A DNA stretch of 64,000 nucleotides. It comes from Chinchilla lanigera (lineage: Eukaryota > Chordata > Mammalia > Rodentia > Chinchillidae). The stretch covers positions 21,371,235-21,435,234 of the forward strand of contig NW_004955436.1 in NCBI RefSeq assembly GCF_000276665.1, read 5' to 3'. The notes below the pieces were generated by a model. It saw only the letters and a program-made list of their open reading frames with translations. It made no database searches and was not told the DNA's origin. Positions 32,926-44,325 of this stretch are shown here, piece by piece; the stretch's first letter is position 1; each line of letters opens with the position of its first letter. The position numbers were made by a program, and so were the translations under genes.

Positions 32926-34293
32926 TCCATTTTGATTTCGGAGACTTTTCCCACTTCCCTCTACTTCCCTAGCCTTTTAGAGGGATCAGAGTCTATAAAG
33001 TTCATTGTCAACATCAACAAAGAGACAAATACCCTGAGGCTCAGTGAGACCCAGTCTCAGGTTGGTTTGGACAAAGCCATTTGCTCACCCGTGCAACCCA
33101 TTTCCATATTACTGAATATCTGCACTATAGGAGGCACAGGGGGTGCAGGAGTGAGTACGACATGTTTCTTTCAAGATCACGGAGTCTGATGGGGACACAC
33201 TGAGATTCTTATCAAACGGCGTGTTTAGCGCGCGTGTTCTGGGAGCACCAGGGCAGAGAACGCGTGCCTTATACTGGAGGTGGGAACACGGGGCCCTGCT
33301 ACAAGCCAGGGACATTTTTGGGGGGATGTGTGGTGGGAAGCAACCTTAAGTGACCAGCAGGAAGTAACAGATGAGTAGGAAGGACGCTGGAAAGAGGGCT
33401 GTTCTTGAAATAACATCAAGAATAAAGACAAGAATAGAACCTGTGTGTGTGAGGAATAAAAAAATAGAAGGGAATGTGGGACAAGAGGAGATGACAGGAG
33501 ATGAAGCTGCAGAGGCATCGAGGGACCGGACCGCGGGGAGATGCGTGTGTGACCTCAGAAAGCCCAGCCTGCATCCCCGTGGTGACGGAGGACGGGTGCT
33601 GTAGGACGGGAGTGAGGGGCCCTGGAGAGGGGTTTGCTTAGCAGCCAGCTCTGTGGTCGCAGGGCTGCAGGAGCAGTGACAGAGTGGAGTCTGAGGAGCA
33701 GAAGTATTTGGGAGGTAGATGGGTGGCAGAATTTCATACTACCAGATTTAGAGAGTGAGCTAAGAAAGAGCCGAGGATGACCTTGAATTTGGCAGATCTG
33801 AGCTCACTGGTGACCAATTTGACAGGAATTTTGGTCATCTATTGGGATGACAGGACTAGTTATTTGCTCCATACTAGCTTGAGAGAGCTGATTATGCATA
33901 TTTTACCCTCATTATGTGTTTAGTGGCATTAAGTTGGTAGCTTACAAACAACATGAGGGAAGCACTGATACCTGGGAAATTGGTATATGCTGTAAGTCAA
34001 GGATTTCCTTTTTTAGTCTGGAAATTTCGTGGTTGAAGTTTTACCATCATACACTTGGGCAAAAGAGAGATGACAGAAGCTGAGGAAGGGCTAGAAGCTG
34101 AGAGAGTGGAAATAATTAAACATTTCCAAGTGAGAAAAGAAATTGGGTGGAAGTTAAAGGGAAAACACAGTTAGTGGGGACTAGAATTCAGGTTGCCTGA
34201 TTTTCTGTTCAGCACTTGGTCTGCAAGCTCCACCCACTGGTAACAGGGGAAAAACCTCCTAGGTGACAGGCAACAAATAAAATAAATTGCTCT

Positions 34294-34325
<32 letters not shown>

Positions 34326-34720
34326 ACACACAGGCACGCACATGCCACACATTTTGCATGCATATGCACACCTGTGAATAGGGAAGTTTAGGAGGCCACG
34401 AGCAGAGTGATAGTCCATGCAGACTAGAGTCCCAGATATAGGAATGAGTCTGTTGGGACAACATCCTGATCACTTCTTTTGAAACTGACTGTTGGAACCA
34501 TTCACCCCTCATACTGCCAACTTGCTAGTAAGCTGTGCCTTTGCTGTGTGTCTTTAGCTGTTTTATAAAAAAAAAAAATAAACAAAAAGCCTTCAGGTTA
34601 CGTGTTAGAATCTTCCTGTTAGGAAAGAAGGCAACTGTTTATGTATATTAGTGAGAGTGTGACAGCCTACAGGGCTAGCAGGTCTGAGCTAGCCGAAAGA
34701 TGCAGTCATAAAAGCCTTTC
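32926..34720. other. Intergenic DNA, MIR-like scrap and (TG)n
   Basis: 33010-33090 (GAGACAAATACCCTGAGGCTCAGTGAG) resembles an antisense MIR. A (TG)n lies at 34301-34326. The 33200-33740 interval is richer in GC and CpG; no exon recognised. Confidence 0.45.
34301..34326. repeat. (TG)n microsatellite
   Basis: 13 TG units, followed by ACACACAGGCACGCACATGC. Confidence 0.95.
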
Positions 34721-34883
34721 GTAACCAGGCGTGGTGGTGCATGCCTGTAATCCCAACATTTGGAAGGGAGGCAGGAGGATTGTTGCAAGTTCGAGACCAG
34801 CCTGGGCTACAAAGTGAGCTCAAGGCCAGCCTGAACTGCATATCAAGACCCTGTCTCAAAAAGACAAAAAAAAAAAAAAAAAA
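34721..34883 (+). mobile_element. B1 SINE, sense, full length
   Basis: AACCAGGCGTGGTGGTGCAT, GAGACCAGCCTGGGCTACAA, GACCCTGTCTCAAAAAGACA and a poly(A) tail. Target duplication AAAGCCTTTC at 34711-34720 and 34884-34893. Confidence 0.96.
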
Positions 34884-34893
34884 AAAGCCTTTC

Positions 34894-35224
34894 ATGATAC
34901 AAAGAATTTTGTGATGTAAAATTGCCTTACACGGACCAACTCTGTTTATAAGTCAGTCAGTTTATAAAGTCAGGTGGAATAAATAGCAGGGCTCAGCTAT
35001 ATTCCAGCCCCAGGCATATGTTCTTTGGTGCTAAGCAATTATCTGGCAATAATTATCTGGTGTTTGTGCTGCATCCACCATATGGTGTCACAGCTTCCTG
35101 CAGTGACTAGTTTGGCTTTTGTTGTTTTACCTTGGATCCTGCACTTGACCTTTTTGAAAGTCTAATTCCTCAGCTCTGAAATAGAAAGACTGCAGCGTCA
35201 CAAGGTTGCTGTGTGGTGTGGGTG
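34894..35224. other. Intergenic DNA without recognised features
   Basis: Nothing recognised. Confidence 0.5.
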
Positions 35225-35445
35225 TGAGCTGCTAGAGCGCAGTGTAAAGAATGCAGATCCAGCGCAGAGGGTCCAGTTTGGGAAGCCTCCTAGCTGTGTG
35301 ACTTTGGGTGACTTCCCTAACCTCTGTGACGGTCACTTTGCTCACCTGCAGCACAGCAATAATAGTGACACGCCTCGTGAGGCTGTAAAACAATACTTAT
35401 AAGCGTCAGAGTGCATGGTGCATATTAAGTACTCACTGAAGCTCT
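35225..35445 (+). mobile_element. MIR, sense
   Basis: CTCCTAGCTGTGTGACTTTGGGTGACTTCCCTAACCTCTG, CAGCACAGCAATAATAGTGACACGCC, GCATGGTGCATATTAAGTACTCAC follow MIR from core to 3' end. Confidence 0.85.
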
Positions 35446-37769
35446 TATTGGAATCAAGTAAAAGTGCACTTGAGGAAAAGTTTCCACAAAAGCATAAAGC
35501 AGGCATAGCTGACGAGAGGAGGGACTTGGGGCAGGTACTACCTCTTTTTCTCTTGTCCCTAAGTACCGGAGGGACATTACGCAGCTGGCAGACACTGTGC
35601 TCCTGGACTTCAGAGCAAGAATTCCTGCCATTCCCTGGAACTGGTTTCGGCAGCTGCAAATACAGAAATCCCCAAATCCTAACCTCCGGGAGTGCCGGAG
35701 TTATAGAGAGCAGACATTCATATCTCACTGGATGTCACAGTCACAGGCTTCTCGGGCCTCTCTGGGGACCGCTGAACTTGGTGAAATTGCTTACTAGGAG
35801 AACAAGCACCAAAGCAAATGTAGTGGACCTGACGAGGCAATGACGGGATCTGAATGCTAGTATTTCACTTACAGGTGTGCTCGGAGGTGACGGAAGACTC
35901 ATGCACAAGCCATATTGTCAAAATCCAGCAGACACGGCTTGGACTACAGAAGCTGCAGTGCTGTGAGGCACCTCCATAACCACCACGGAGACCAAGGGCG
36001 AGAACACTAGCTTCAGCAGCTCAGAAAGGCAACAGCGTGGCAGGGTGTAAGTCCAGTGCCCAGGAGAATGATCAGCTGTTTCAGCAAGGAGAAATACAGG
36101 GCACCCATGTGGGTAACAGCGCTAGTTGAGAAATGATAGTGAAGAAATTGGTACAAAATATCAATCCCTCTGGTCTCTCTAAGATGGCAAATATTTTCTT
36201 GTATTTGTTACTTAAAATACATGTTGCTATACTCAGCAGATGCTTCAAATAAGGAGCAGAAGGGAATTCATGACTTCCAAATATAAATGATCAAGTAGAA
36301 TTGGTGTCAGAAACATTGATAATTCTATGATAGAGAGAATGAGTTTAACAACACGTGAAAATTATTTCAACCTGAAAGTGGCATCAACATATCGAATCTT
36401 TTAAGTCTTTTTATCCGCAGGACTTCCCAGAGTGAAGCAGAGCCTGCTTTGATGTATATACAATTTCCCTGAAGCAAAAACTCCAGCAGCCTACAGAAGT
36501 GAACTCTCTTTAAAAGATGGAAATTATGTAACTTAAAAAACTATATTAATTTATGTAAAATTCCCAGCTGTGCGTTAAAAACTGTGGGGTTTTTATTTGG
36601 TATCAGAGTCATATTTTTTTGCAGTGAAAAATGATCATTAATGTGATACATGATGGGAACCAAAGCACGCTTCCGTTGTGTCACTGAACACTGAATCAAT
36701 GTTCCAACATTTTGTAATTTGGTAAAGGTGTTATCACCCTTATAACTGTGTTTCGGTCTCCACGATCTGGAAGGTGGTGTTATGAGATCCAAAATTAGCT
36801 AGTCATGTCCTGAAAAGAAAAACAGAACACTTTAAAAATACTTAGAGCCATTCTTACATCTGTCTTCACTCAAGGTGTTCGTGCCATCTGGAGAGACCCT
36901 TTCTCCTTGCTGCTCATGCAGGGCTGTATCCCACCTTCTCAGAGAAGCCCTCTAGTACCTTCTATGATTCACTCTTGCTTCACAGGTATTTATTAACTAT
37001 GTCCTAAGTGGAAGTGTTGTCCAGTTTTCAAGAATTGTTTGTCTGGAGTGAAGCTCGGATCCTCTGATTACAATGGCCTCAGGGTCAGTAATTTGATGAG
37101 TATAAGGAAGACCTGTCCATCAAACAAGAAGCTGTAGCAAAGAGCAGATGCATGAATTAGAAGAACCAAGACTGACAGAAAGGCTGGGGGGCCAAAAGAT
37201 GGTGATTCTCATGACAGTTTATAACGGGGATAAACGCAGTGGTTTCACAAGAGAAGCACCAGTGAAAGGGAGGAACTGCACAAGTAAACATGTCTTGGGG
37301 ATTCTGGTTAAGCACAAGTTTACGATACTTGTATGAAACCAACAACAACAACAGTAAAAACCCTGACTGTTCCTACAGGTGTCACTTGTGATGCTGGGAG
37401 GAAAAAGCTCTCTCTCCTCTCTGCTGCTGCAATCATACCTGACTATGAGATTTAATTCTGGGCACCGTGTCCAACGAGCAATACTGCAATTTAGAAGTTG
37501 TTCCTGGAAGAGCCAAAAGTTGATCAAGAAACTGAATCAGTTGTAACAACAAAGGATGCTCAGCCAACCCAAGGGAAGAAATGCAAGCAATGAGCCCTAA
37601 GAGAAGGGAAGAAAAATCAGTCTGCATGGCACATCAGAAGACGTCCACATCCTGATGGTATCCAGGGAAAAATCATGGGATATTATGTTGAGAGGTAGTA
37701 AGGATGGCAATTTTAATAGTAGAATCTTCTAAAAGGAAGGGAGCTTGGCGATCCTGAGACTTATCTAGA
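35446..37769. other. Intergenic DNA without recognised features
   Basis: Overlapping frames of 128-142 codons on opposite strands at 35342-35843 have no known domain and look like chance. 36500-37640 is AT-rich and apparently unique. Confidence 0.45.
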
Positions 37770-37915
37770 TTAGCACGTTTATTTCACAAGTGTTTACTGA
37801 AATCCTGTCATGCACTAGGCAGTGAGTGCTGTGAATACAATGTGAGAGGAAATAAAATGTCCTTACCCACAGTGAATTTAAGGTGCTATGGAGGTGGATA
37901 AAAATTACTTAATAA
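37770..37915 (-). mobile_element. L2-like remnant, antisense
   Basis: TTATTTCACAAGTGTTTACTG, TGTCATGCACTAGGCAGTGAGTGCTGTG, TGTCCTTACCCACAGTGAATTTAAG; the complement of the L2 3' end. Confidence 0.6.
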
Positions 37916-39039
37916 AAATAAAGTGGGCAGGAAGAATCAAGACGGTGGAGGAGAAGCTGGCAGCCTATCACAGTCTCTCTGGGACCTGAATTCTGAAATT
38001 CAGATACTTGGAAAACAACTGCTTAGCAAGGAGAAGATGATGACTTCCAGGAATCAAGAAAGAGCCAGCAGAGAAGTGGAAAAGTCACAAACACACAAAA
38101 AAGGCGACAGCATGGAGAAAAGATTGACACAGCCTGGAACAGTCACTCTGGCTCACAGGGGCGGGGCAGGGAGGCAAGGACCTGACCCTGTGAACAAAGT
38201 GAGTCTAGAAGGGCCAGCAACAGCCTTAGGAAAAGCTCTCTGTTACTTTAAGCTTCAAATACAGTGTGGGGTTCTACTCTGAAAGTGACTACCTCCACAT
38301 AGCAGGCTAGCTTTGGAAAGGAAATCCACTATAGTGTCTGCCATATTTAAGTGTGATATAATCAGGAACCACTCTGAGCTATTCCAGGAATCAGAAGTCC
38401 TAGAGAAGTCACATTCCAGGGTCTCTAGGGACACCCTACTGCAGTGACTGAGTGGGAGGTGGCCACAGGAGATGGTCATGGAGAGGGAGAGAGACAGTCA
38501 CAGATCCCTTGAAAAGTTTTAAGCAGCAGGCAGCTCAGTCCATGCGGCACACAGTGGTGTGGCCCGGTGGTGAGAAGACACACATGTCACATGTGATTTT
38601 CTGAGAAAACTGGGTCTGAAAGCCCTGGGATCAAGCCCAGTGCACAGTCTGGCTCCCCTCACTGCCTCCTTCCAGCACAGAATTCAGTGGTTTGTTTGCT
38701 TTCCTCACCACCAACACGATCAGGAATATGCATCTGTGTGGATGTTTGCCATGTTCCTGAGTGTACGGACAGAGATGCCCAGGGAGCAAGCAGGGGACCC
38801 CTGACAAGCCCAGAGGCTGCAAAGCTAGTTGGGGATAGTAGTGGCTCAGGATGCACAGAACACAGGCACTAACAGCCTCTGGAGTGAATCCGGCCCTGAG
38901 GCAGATCACATACCATTGACTGGCCCAGTGGGAAAGTGGGGGTGAGATCTAGCATTCACTCAGTAACAGCCAGTGAAATGGGTGTGGAAACACAACCGGC
39001 CTGACTTGTGATTCACTCTCCCCCACCCCTGGAGAGCAG

Positions 39040-39300
39040 TGCAGAAAAGTTTTACTCTTTTTCTTTGTTTCTTTTTTGTTCTTTTTTCTTTTTCTTGATT
39101 GCTTATTATTTTGTTCTGATAATTTTATCTAATTATATCTACTGTTTAAATTCTTTAATTGGATTTTTAAATCTCACTTTCATCTTCTCTTTCTTCTCAT
39201 TAATATCTTCCTTTCCTTTCTTTTTAAAATTTCATTTCATCTTTCATTTTCCCTTTCCATGATCCTCCATTTTTATTACTTTTAACCTTCATTAACTTTT
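39040..39300. repeat. Pyrimidine-rich tract inside the L1
   Basis: Long T/C-dominated plus strand (TTTTTCTTTGTTTCTTTTTT, CTTTCCTTTCTTTTT). It could form triplex DNA. Confidence 0.85.
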
Positions 39301-41222
39301 AGATTTTTAGTTTACTCTTTGCTGTTATAGCTGGTTTCTTTTCTATTGTTAATGATGGCACAGTTGGCACTTTTCATTGGTTACTATTCTATGTCAATAT
39401 CTCATTTGACTTTGTGTCATTGACAACGCTGCAGCTTGTTTCCTTCTCCCTGAGTGGTTCTGGGAATCAAGCCCTCAAAAGAAGGCTGGACATTAAGAAG
39501 ACCTTCAAATAAAAGTGATGAAATATCCATCTGGACAGATTCACAAATCTCAATATAGAAGCACAAGAAATATGGAGAATCAAAGCAACATGATTCTTCC
39601 AAATGTTCATAATTTATCAGTAATTAAATGCAGAGATATTGAAGTGGGTGAAATGCAGATGAAATATTCAACAGGCTGCTTTTTAACATGAATAATGACT
39701 ATGAAGAAGACAAATAAATAGCTGAATGAATTAAGAAAGACAATGCAGGACATGAAGAAACAATTCAAAAAAATTCTGAAGAAGAACCAAAGAGAAATTC
39801 TGAGAGTGAAAAACCACAATAAGTCAAGCAAAACACTCAGTGTAAAGCCTCACCAATAGGCAAAACCTAGCAGAAGACAGAATTTTAGGACTTGAAGATA
39901 AAGTTGAGGAGTTATTACATGAAAACACTAATACAAAAAAAAAATTATGAACAAAACATCCAAGAACTCCAGGACATGATTAACATGCCAAATTTAGTAA
40001 TTTTTGCTGTAGAAGAGGTTGCCAAGGTTCAGACATGTGGCATAGAAAATCTATTTATGAAATAATAACAAAAAACTCCCCAAATCTTGGGAAAAATAAA
40101 CATGCAGTGCAGGAGGCATTTAGAATTCCAAAAAGACCTGACTAAAAAAGAACCTCCCTATATCTCATTATAGCTAAAACAACAAGAGGACAGAACAAGG
40201 AAAGAATAAGGACAGCTTCATGGGAGAAACACAAAATCACTTATACAGACAGAGTTGAACTATTATAATAATCACAGACTTCTCTTTGGAAACACTAAAA
40301 ACCAGTAGGACATGGAACAATATATTTCAAGCCCTGAAATAAAATAACTGACCACATAGACCCCCATTCCCAGCAAAGCTGTCTTTCAAAATTGAAGGTG
40401 AAATAAATACCAGGATAAGCATCAACTAAAGAAATTCATGACCACTAAGCTGATCTTTGAAAAGATAAACAAGCATCACAGAAGATACTTAAAAGAATCA
40501 TATTTACAGAAGAGGAAGAATATTGGAAATTAGGAAATAACCAAGCATTAGAAAAACAGCAAAATGACAGGAATAATTATATACCTCTTTATAATAACTC
40601 TGAGTGCAAATGGTCTTAATTCTACAATTAATAGACACACCTGGCAGATTGGATAACAAAACAAAACAAAAAACAAGACCCAACCCTTTGTTGCCTGCAA
40701 GAAACACACCTCACTAGCAAAGACATAGACTAAAAGGAAATGGATGGAAAACAATACTCTAGGCAAACAAAAACTGAATAAAGGCAGTAGCTATACTTAT
40801 ACTGACAAAGCAGATTTCAAGACAAAATTAGATGAGACAGAGAAGGCCACCACATATTGGTAAAGAGAACAATCCACCAAGAAGTTATGACAATTGTAAA
40901 TGTACTGAACATCAGTTCTCTCAGTTTCATAAAATAAACAGTACTTGACATAAAGAGATATATAGGTCCCGATACAATAATAATGATGACTTTAATACTT
41001 TATTCTTACTACTTCTTTAATACTTTAATTCTTTATTAATACATAGGTTATTCAGACCCCATCCAATCAACAAGGAATCGTCAGAGTAAAATTACATCAC
41101 AAATCAAATGAATTTAACAGATGTCTAGGGTATTCCACCTAACAACTTAGAGTACACATTGTCAGCAGCTCATAGAACATTCTGAAAATTAGATCATATT
41201 TTAGGCCATAAAACAAGCCTTA

Positions 41223-41312
41223 ACAAATACAAAAAAAGCTGAAATAATTTCTTACAGATACAAAAAATGCTTACAAATACAAAAATGTTGGAATAATTTC
41301 TTATCAGATACA
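41223..41312. repeat. Two imperfect tandem copies of about 45 bp in L1
   Basis: ACAAATACAAAAA.., G..GAAATAATTTCTTACAGATAC at 41223-41262 is repeated at 41272-41312 with a few changes. Confidence 0.75.
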
Positions 41313-41389
41313 GTGGAATTAAACTAGAAATCAAAAGAAACAAATCACAGAAACTAAACAAACACATGGAGACTGGACAATTCACTTTT

Positions 41390-41506
41390 TTTTTGTTTAT
41401 TTGTTTGCTTTTTGTTTTTTATTTTTTGTCTGGTACCAGGAATCAAACTCATGACCTTGTGCTTGCCAGGCAGGCGCTGTGCCGCTGAGCTAAATCCCCA
41501 GCCCCA
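41390..41506 (-). mobile_element. ID SINE, antisense, nested in L1
   Basis: T-rich tail with TTTGTCTGGTACCAGGAATC, TGACCTTGTGCTTGCCAGGC, GCTGAGCTAAATCCCCAGCCCC. Target duplication ACAATT(C/T)ACTTTT at 41377-41389 and 41507-41519, one mismatch. Confidence 0.95.
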
Positions 41507-41877
41507 ACAATTTACTTTTATATGATTAGATCATGGAGGAAAAGAAAAATTCCTAGACTCAGATGAAAATAAAATCACAACATACCATAATTTCTGGAAT
41601 TTAGCAAGGACAGTTCTAAAAGGAAAGATTATTCTTATGAGTGCTCACATAAAAAAATCAGACAGATCTCAAATAAATAACCTAACAATGCATCTCAAGG
41701 CCTTAGAAAAAATAGGAACAAACCTCAACTAAATCCATCAGAAGGAAAAAAATAATGAAGATCAAAGCTGAAATTAATGAGCTAGGAACTAAAAGAACAA
41801 TACCGGGATCAGTGAAACAAAGAATTGGCTCTTTGAAAAGATAACCAAGATTGCTAAAGCCCTAGCCATCTCCTGTG

Positions 41878-42530
41878 AGAATGAAAACCACTCTCAGCAG
41901 TCAGACTGCAGACGCTCTAGAGAACGCCCACATCCCTCGGAAGGGTCACACAGTGACTATGAAAGGCCCCAGGCGGACCCTTCCGAGTGACTTTAACCAC
42001 ATGGATGTAGAACTTGCTCTCTTTGGAAAGAAAAAGAGCCTCCGGATGGACAAGTGGTGGGGAAAGAGAAAGGAACTGGCTACTGTTTGCACGTTCTGTA
42101 GTCATCCATGGACCATGATCAAGGGTGTTATACGGGGCTTCCGTTACCATATGAAGTCTGGATATGCTCACTTTCCCATCCCATTGGGAGGACGGGTCTC
42201 TTGTAGAAATCTGGATTTCTTGGGAGAAAATATACACCCACCAGGTTTGTATGAGGGCCAGTGTTTGCTTACTGAGTATCTTAAGCTCAGAAAGATGAAC
42301 TAATCTTTGAGGGAAATGACACTGAGCTTGTTTCAAATTTATCTCCTTTGCTTCAGCAAGCCATGACTGTCAAAAACAGGGGCACTGCAAAACATGGGAT
42401 CCATGCTTCTGAAAAGGGGACAGTTCAGTGGAACAAGATCTGAGAGTTACCCAGCCACACAAACAAGCTTCTACACTGTAAGACTGATTTGTGATATTTG
42501 AATGACACAATAAAAGATCTTTATTATTCA
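41878..42530 (+). pseudogene. RPL9: RPL9 processed pseudogene (60S ribosomal protein uL6)
   Basis: The sequence from ATG at 41881 follows RPL9 mRNA without introns: residues [11 protein letters not shown].., then [61 protein letters not shown]. It continues past the coding region through the RPL9 3' UTR to AATAAA at 42509-42514. About 140 codons stay open, but the copy is dead. A codon is missing in the lysine run. Small deletions after 42180 put the second half out of frame, and a stop at 42301-42303 ends it about 50 residues short of the 192-residue protein. Many conserved residues are changed. No poly(A) tract or target duplication remains. The parent protein is a 60S subunit component; this copy has no visible promoter and sits inside L1 sequence. 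Confidence 0.93.
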
Positions 42531-42549
42531 TAGTCAGCATACAATAGGA

Positions 42550-42731
42550 CAGTGGTGGTGAACCTACGGAAAGTGTATTTTTTTAAGACAAAAAGTGTCA
42601 ATACATGAGTTGTTTTCTCTAAACTAAAAACTCAGTATTCAGGTTTAATTGTGGTGTTGGCACTTTCTGATAAATAAGTGGGCTTTGGATTGCAGTTTAG
42701 GAGCTCGTCTCTAAAAGGTTCACCATCACTG
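42550..42731. mobile_element. hAT-type MITE, 182 bp, with 16-bp inverted ends
   Basis: The ends CAGTGGTGGTGAACCT and AGGTTCACCATCACTG are inverted repeats with one mismatch (15/16). The body (TGTTTTCTCTAAACT..., GTTGGCACTTTCTGATAAATAAGTGGG, GGATTGCAG) resembles short nonautonomous hAT elements of the OposCharlie type found patchily in mammals. It has no transposase. The flanking 8-bp sequences (CAATAGGA and CATCCCAT) do not match, so no target duplication is visible. Confidence 0.75.
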
Positions 42732-43145
42732 CATCCCATGTTTATTGTAGCACAACTCACAGGAGCCAAGATACAGAACCAGCCCAGGTACCTGTCAACA
42801 CTTAAATGCACGAAGAAAATGTATGTATACATAATGGAGTATTATTCAGCCATGAAGAAGAACAAAATTTTGTCAGTTGAAGGAAAACAGGTGGATCTGG
42901 AAATCATCAGGTTGGGTGAAATAAGCCAGACTCCGAAAGATAAACAGTGCATGTTCTCCCTAAAATGTGGAATCTAAAACAGATGACATGAGAGCAGGAG
43001 GGGACTATTATTAGACAAGAGGAAGGAATAGGGGGTGGGGGGATAAGGGAGTGAGATGGTAAATGGGGGGTGGATATGGGCAAAGTCTACACAGTGAAAC
43101 CTAGTATTGTGTAAAATAAGTAGGAAGTAATAATAAAAGGAAGGA
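42732..43145 (+). mobile_element. L1 3' end (ORF2 tail and 3' UTR), sense
   Basis: CCATGTTTATTGTAGCACAA, CAGGAGCCAAGATACAGAACC, GGAGTATTATTCAGCCATGAA, GGTGAAATAAGCCAGACTCC, AAATGTGGAATCTAAAACAG is the L1 ORF2 C-terminal stretch. A G-rich 3' UTR (GGGGGTGGGGGGATAAGGG) and AATAATAAAAGGA follow. It may be the right-hand part of the L1 at 37916-41872 with the middle of ORF2 lost, or a separate insertion. Confidence 0.8.
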
Positions 43146-44165
43146 GACTTTGTTTTCATGGTTTTTTTATTTGCCAAGTAAAGCATACCTGTTTGAACCC
43201 TAAAATGTATAATTAACCTTTTGTGGAGGAGATTTGGAAGGAAAGACCGGGGCCTGGAGGACGGTGGTGCCCTGGTCACTGTCTGGGGGGGTCAGAAAAG
43301 GCTCCCCGAGAAAGCGACATTTTGCGGAGATCTACGATCTGGGGGTTCTTCGATCAAAGGTGCTGGAAGTAGTCTGCCCGGCCAAGATTCCCGCAGCCGC
43401 TGGTAACTGACAGGACTCGGCTCTCTCGGCGCTCACGCCCTTCCCTAACCCGGGTCTCCCTGCTGTTACAGACTCCCGCGGCCCACAGCTGTCAGCTACG
43501 ACACTACCATGAAATACGAAAAGCAGCTCCTGCATTTGCCCAGTGGGTGACACTAGGGCCTTCTGCAGCTCAGAGGCGCGGTCATTCCGTGTCCAGTGGA
43601 GGGAGCTTTGCCTGCTGCCTCAGAGACACCCTCAGCCGCTCCCCAGCCGGCCCAAGGTGACAGCGTGGCTTTGTCCCACAGGGACTGTGTGGCCAGGAGC
43701 AGGCGGCTCTTGGCCCAGATGAACAGGACCGCGCTAAGACATCAGCGTATCTGTTTACAGAAAGCTTGCCAGGCCGGTTTCTATTTTTTGCCAAGAGTTC
43801 TGCAATCCCTCTCCTTTCCAGCAGGAGGCGCGAGCCTACTGTCTACCATTCACGCTGAGCCCTCATTCGATGACCGTGGCTAGGATGAATGACCTCATTG
43901 TTTACGATAACTTAGTGACTTTTGGTTGGCACTGGTATACAGAATCTGCTCCTTATTACCCCGGAAATCCCCTCTTTAATCAAATTAAAGTGGAAAACGT
44001 AGAATTCATCACTATCACCCTCCTCATTGGCACCCTTCAATCATGGCTTGCTAAGCTCAGTACTATGGGGTGTTCTTTCTATATATTAGCTCTTTTAACA
44101 CTCACTACAGCACTACGGGGTAAACACAACACGTTTCATAGAGGAACTGAGGCGCAAACTAACTT
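43146..44165. other. Intergenic DNA, GC rising toward the CpG island
   Basis: No exon recognised. CpG density rises from about 43240. A CTCF-like motif is at 43818-43831. Confidence 0.45.
43818..43831 (+). promoter_or_regulatory. CTCF-like motif, plus strand
   Basis: CCAGCAGGAGGCGC matches the CTCF core CCASYAGRKGGCRS with one mismatch. It lies about 1.6 kb upstream of the presumed PERP promoter. Confidence 0.4.
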
Positions 44166-44167
44166 AG

Positions 44168-44325
44168 CCCGGGCATGGTGATGCACACCTCTAAACCCGG
44201 CTACTTACTTGGTAGGCTGAGGCAGGCGGGCTTGGACTTGGGGGCTAGCCTGGGCATCTCAGGAAGGGTTGGAGGTGTGGTTCAGTGACCCCTGGTTCAA
44301 TCCCCGGTCCACGGACCGCCCCCTC
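44168..44325 (+). mobile_element. B1-dID composite SINE, sense
   Basis: CCCGGGCATGGTGATGCACA, GGTAGGCTGAGGCAGGCGGG, then ID-like GGTGTGGTTCAGTGACCCCTGGTTCAATCCCC. Confidence 0.8.

Larger units (their letters stand above)
37916..41872 (+). mobile_element. L1 5' portion: 5' UTR, decayed ORF1, start of ORF2
   Basis: The left end (AGGAAGAATCAAGACGGTGG) resembles the L1 5' terminus, so the copy is not 5'-truncated in the usual way. 39040-39300 is a long pyrimidine-rich tract. ORF1-like sequence (39500-40480) shows coiled-coil coding character, with AGAATTAAGAAAGACAATGC and CAGAAGACAGAATTTTAGG stretches; stops and indels break it. ORF2 starts near 40600 with the endonuclease-region pattern (GGCAGATTGGATAACAAAAC, CCTGCAAGAAACACACCTC). 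It runs to the AAAGATAACCAAGATTGCTAAAGCC stretch at 41870, where it stops abruptly at the RPL9 copy. No frame is intact. An ID at 41390-41506 lies inside. Confidence 0.8.

Noticed and set aside
35342..35843. Overlapping 128- and 142-codon frames on opposite strands
   Set aside because: No domain, no splice context, partly within a MIR. Chance frames.
41875..42303. 140-codon RPL9-like frame as a functional gene
   Set aside because: No introns, premature stop, frame loss in the second half and many changes at conserved residues. It is a processed pseudogene.
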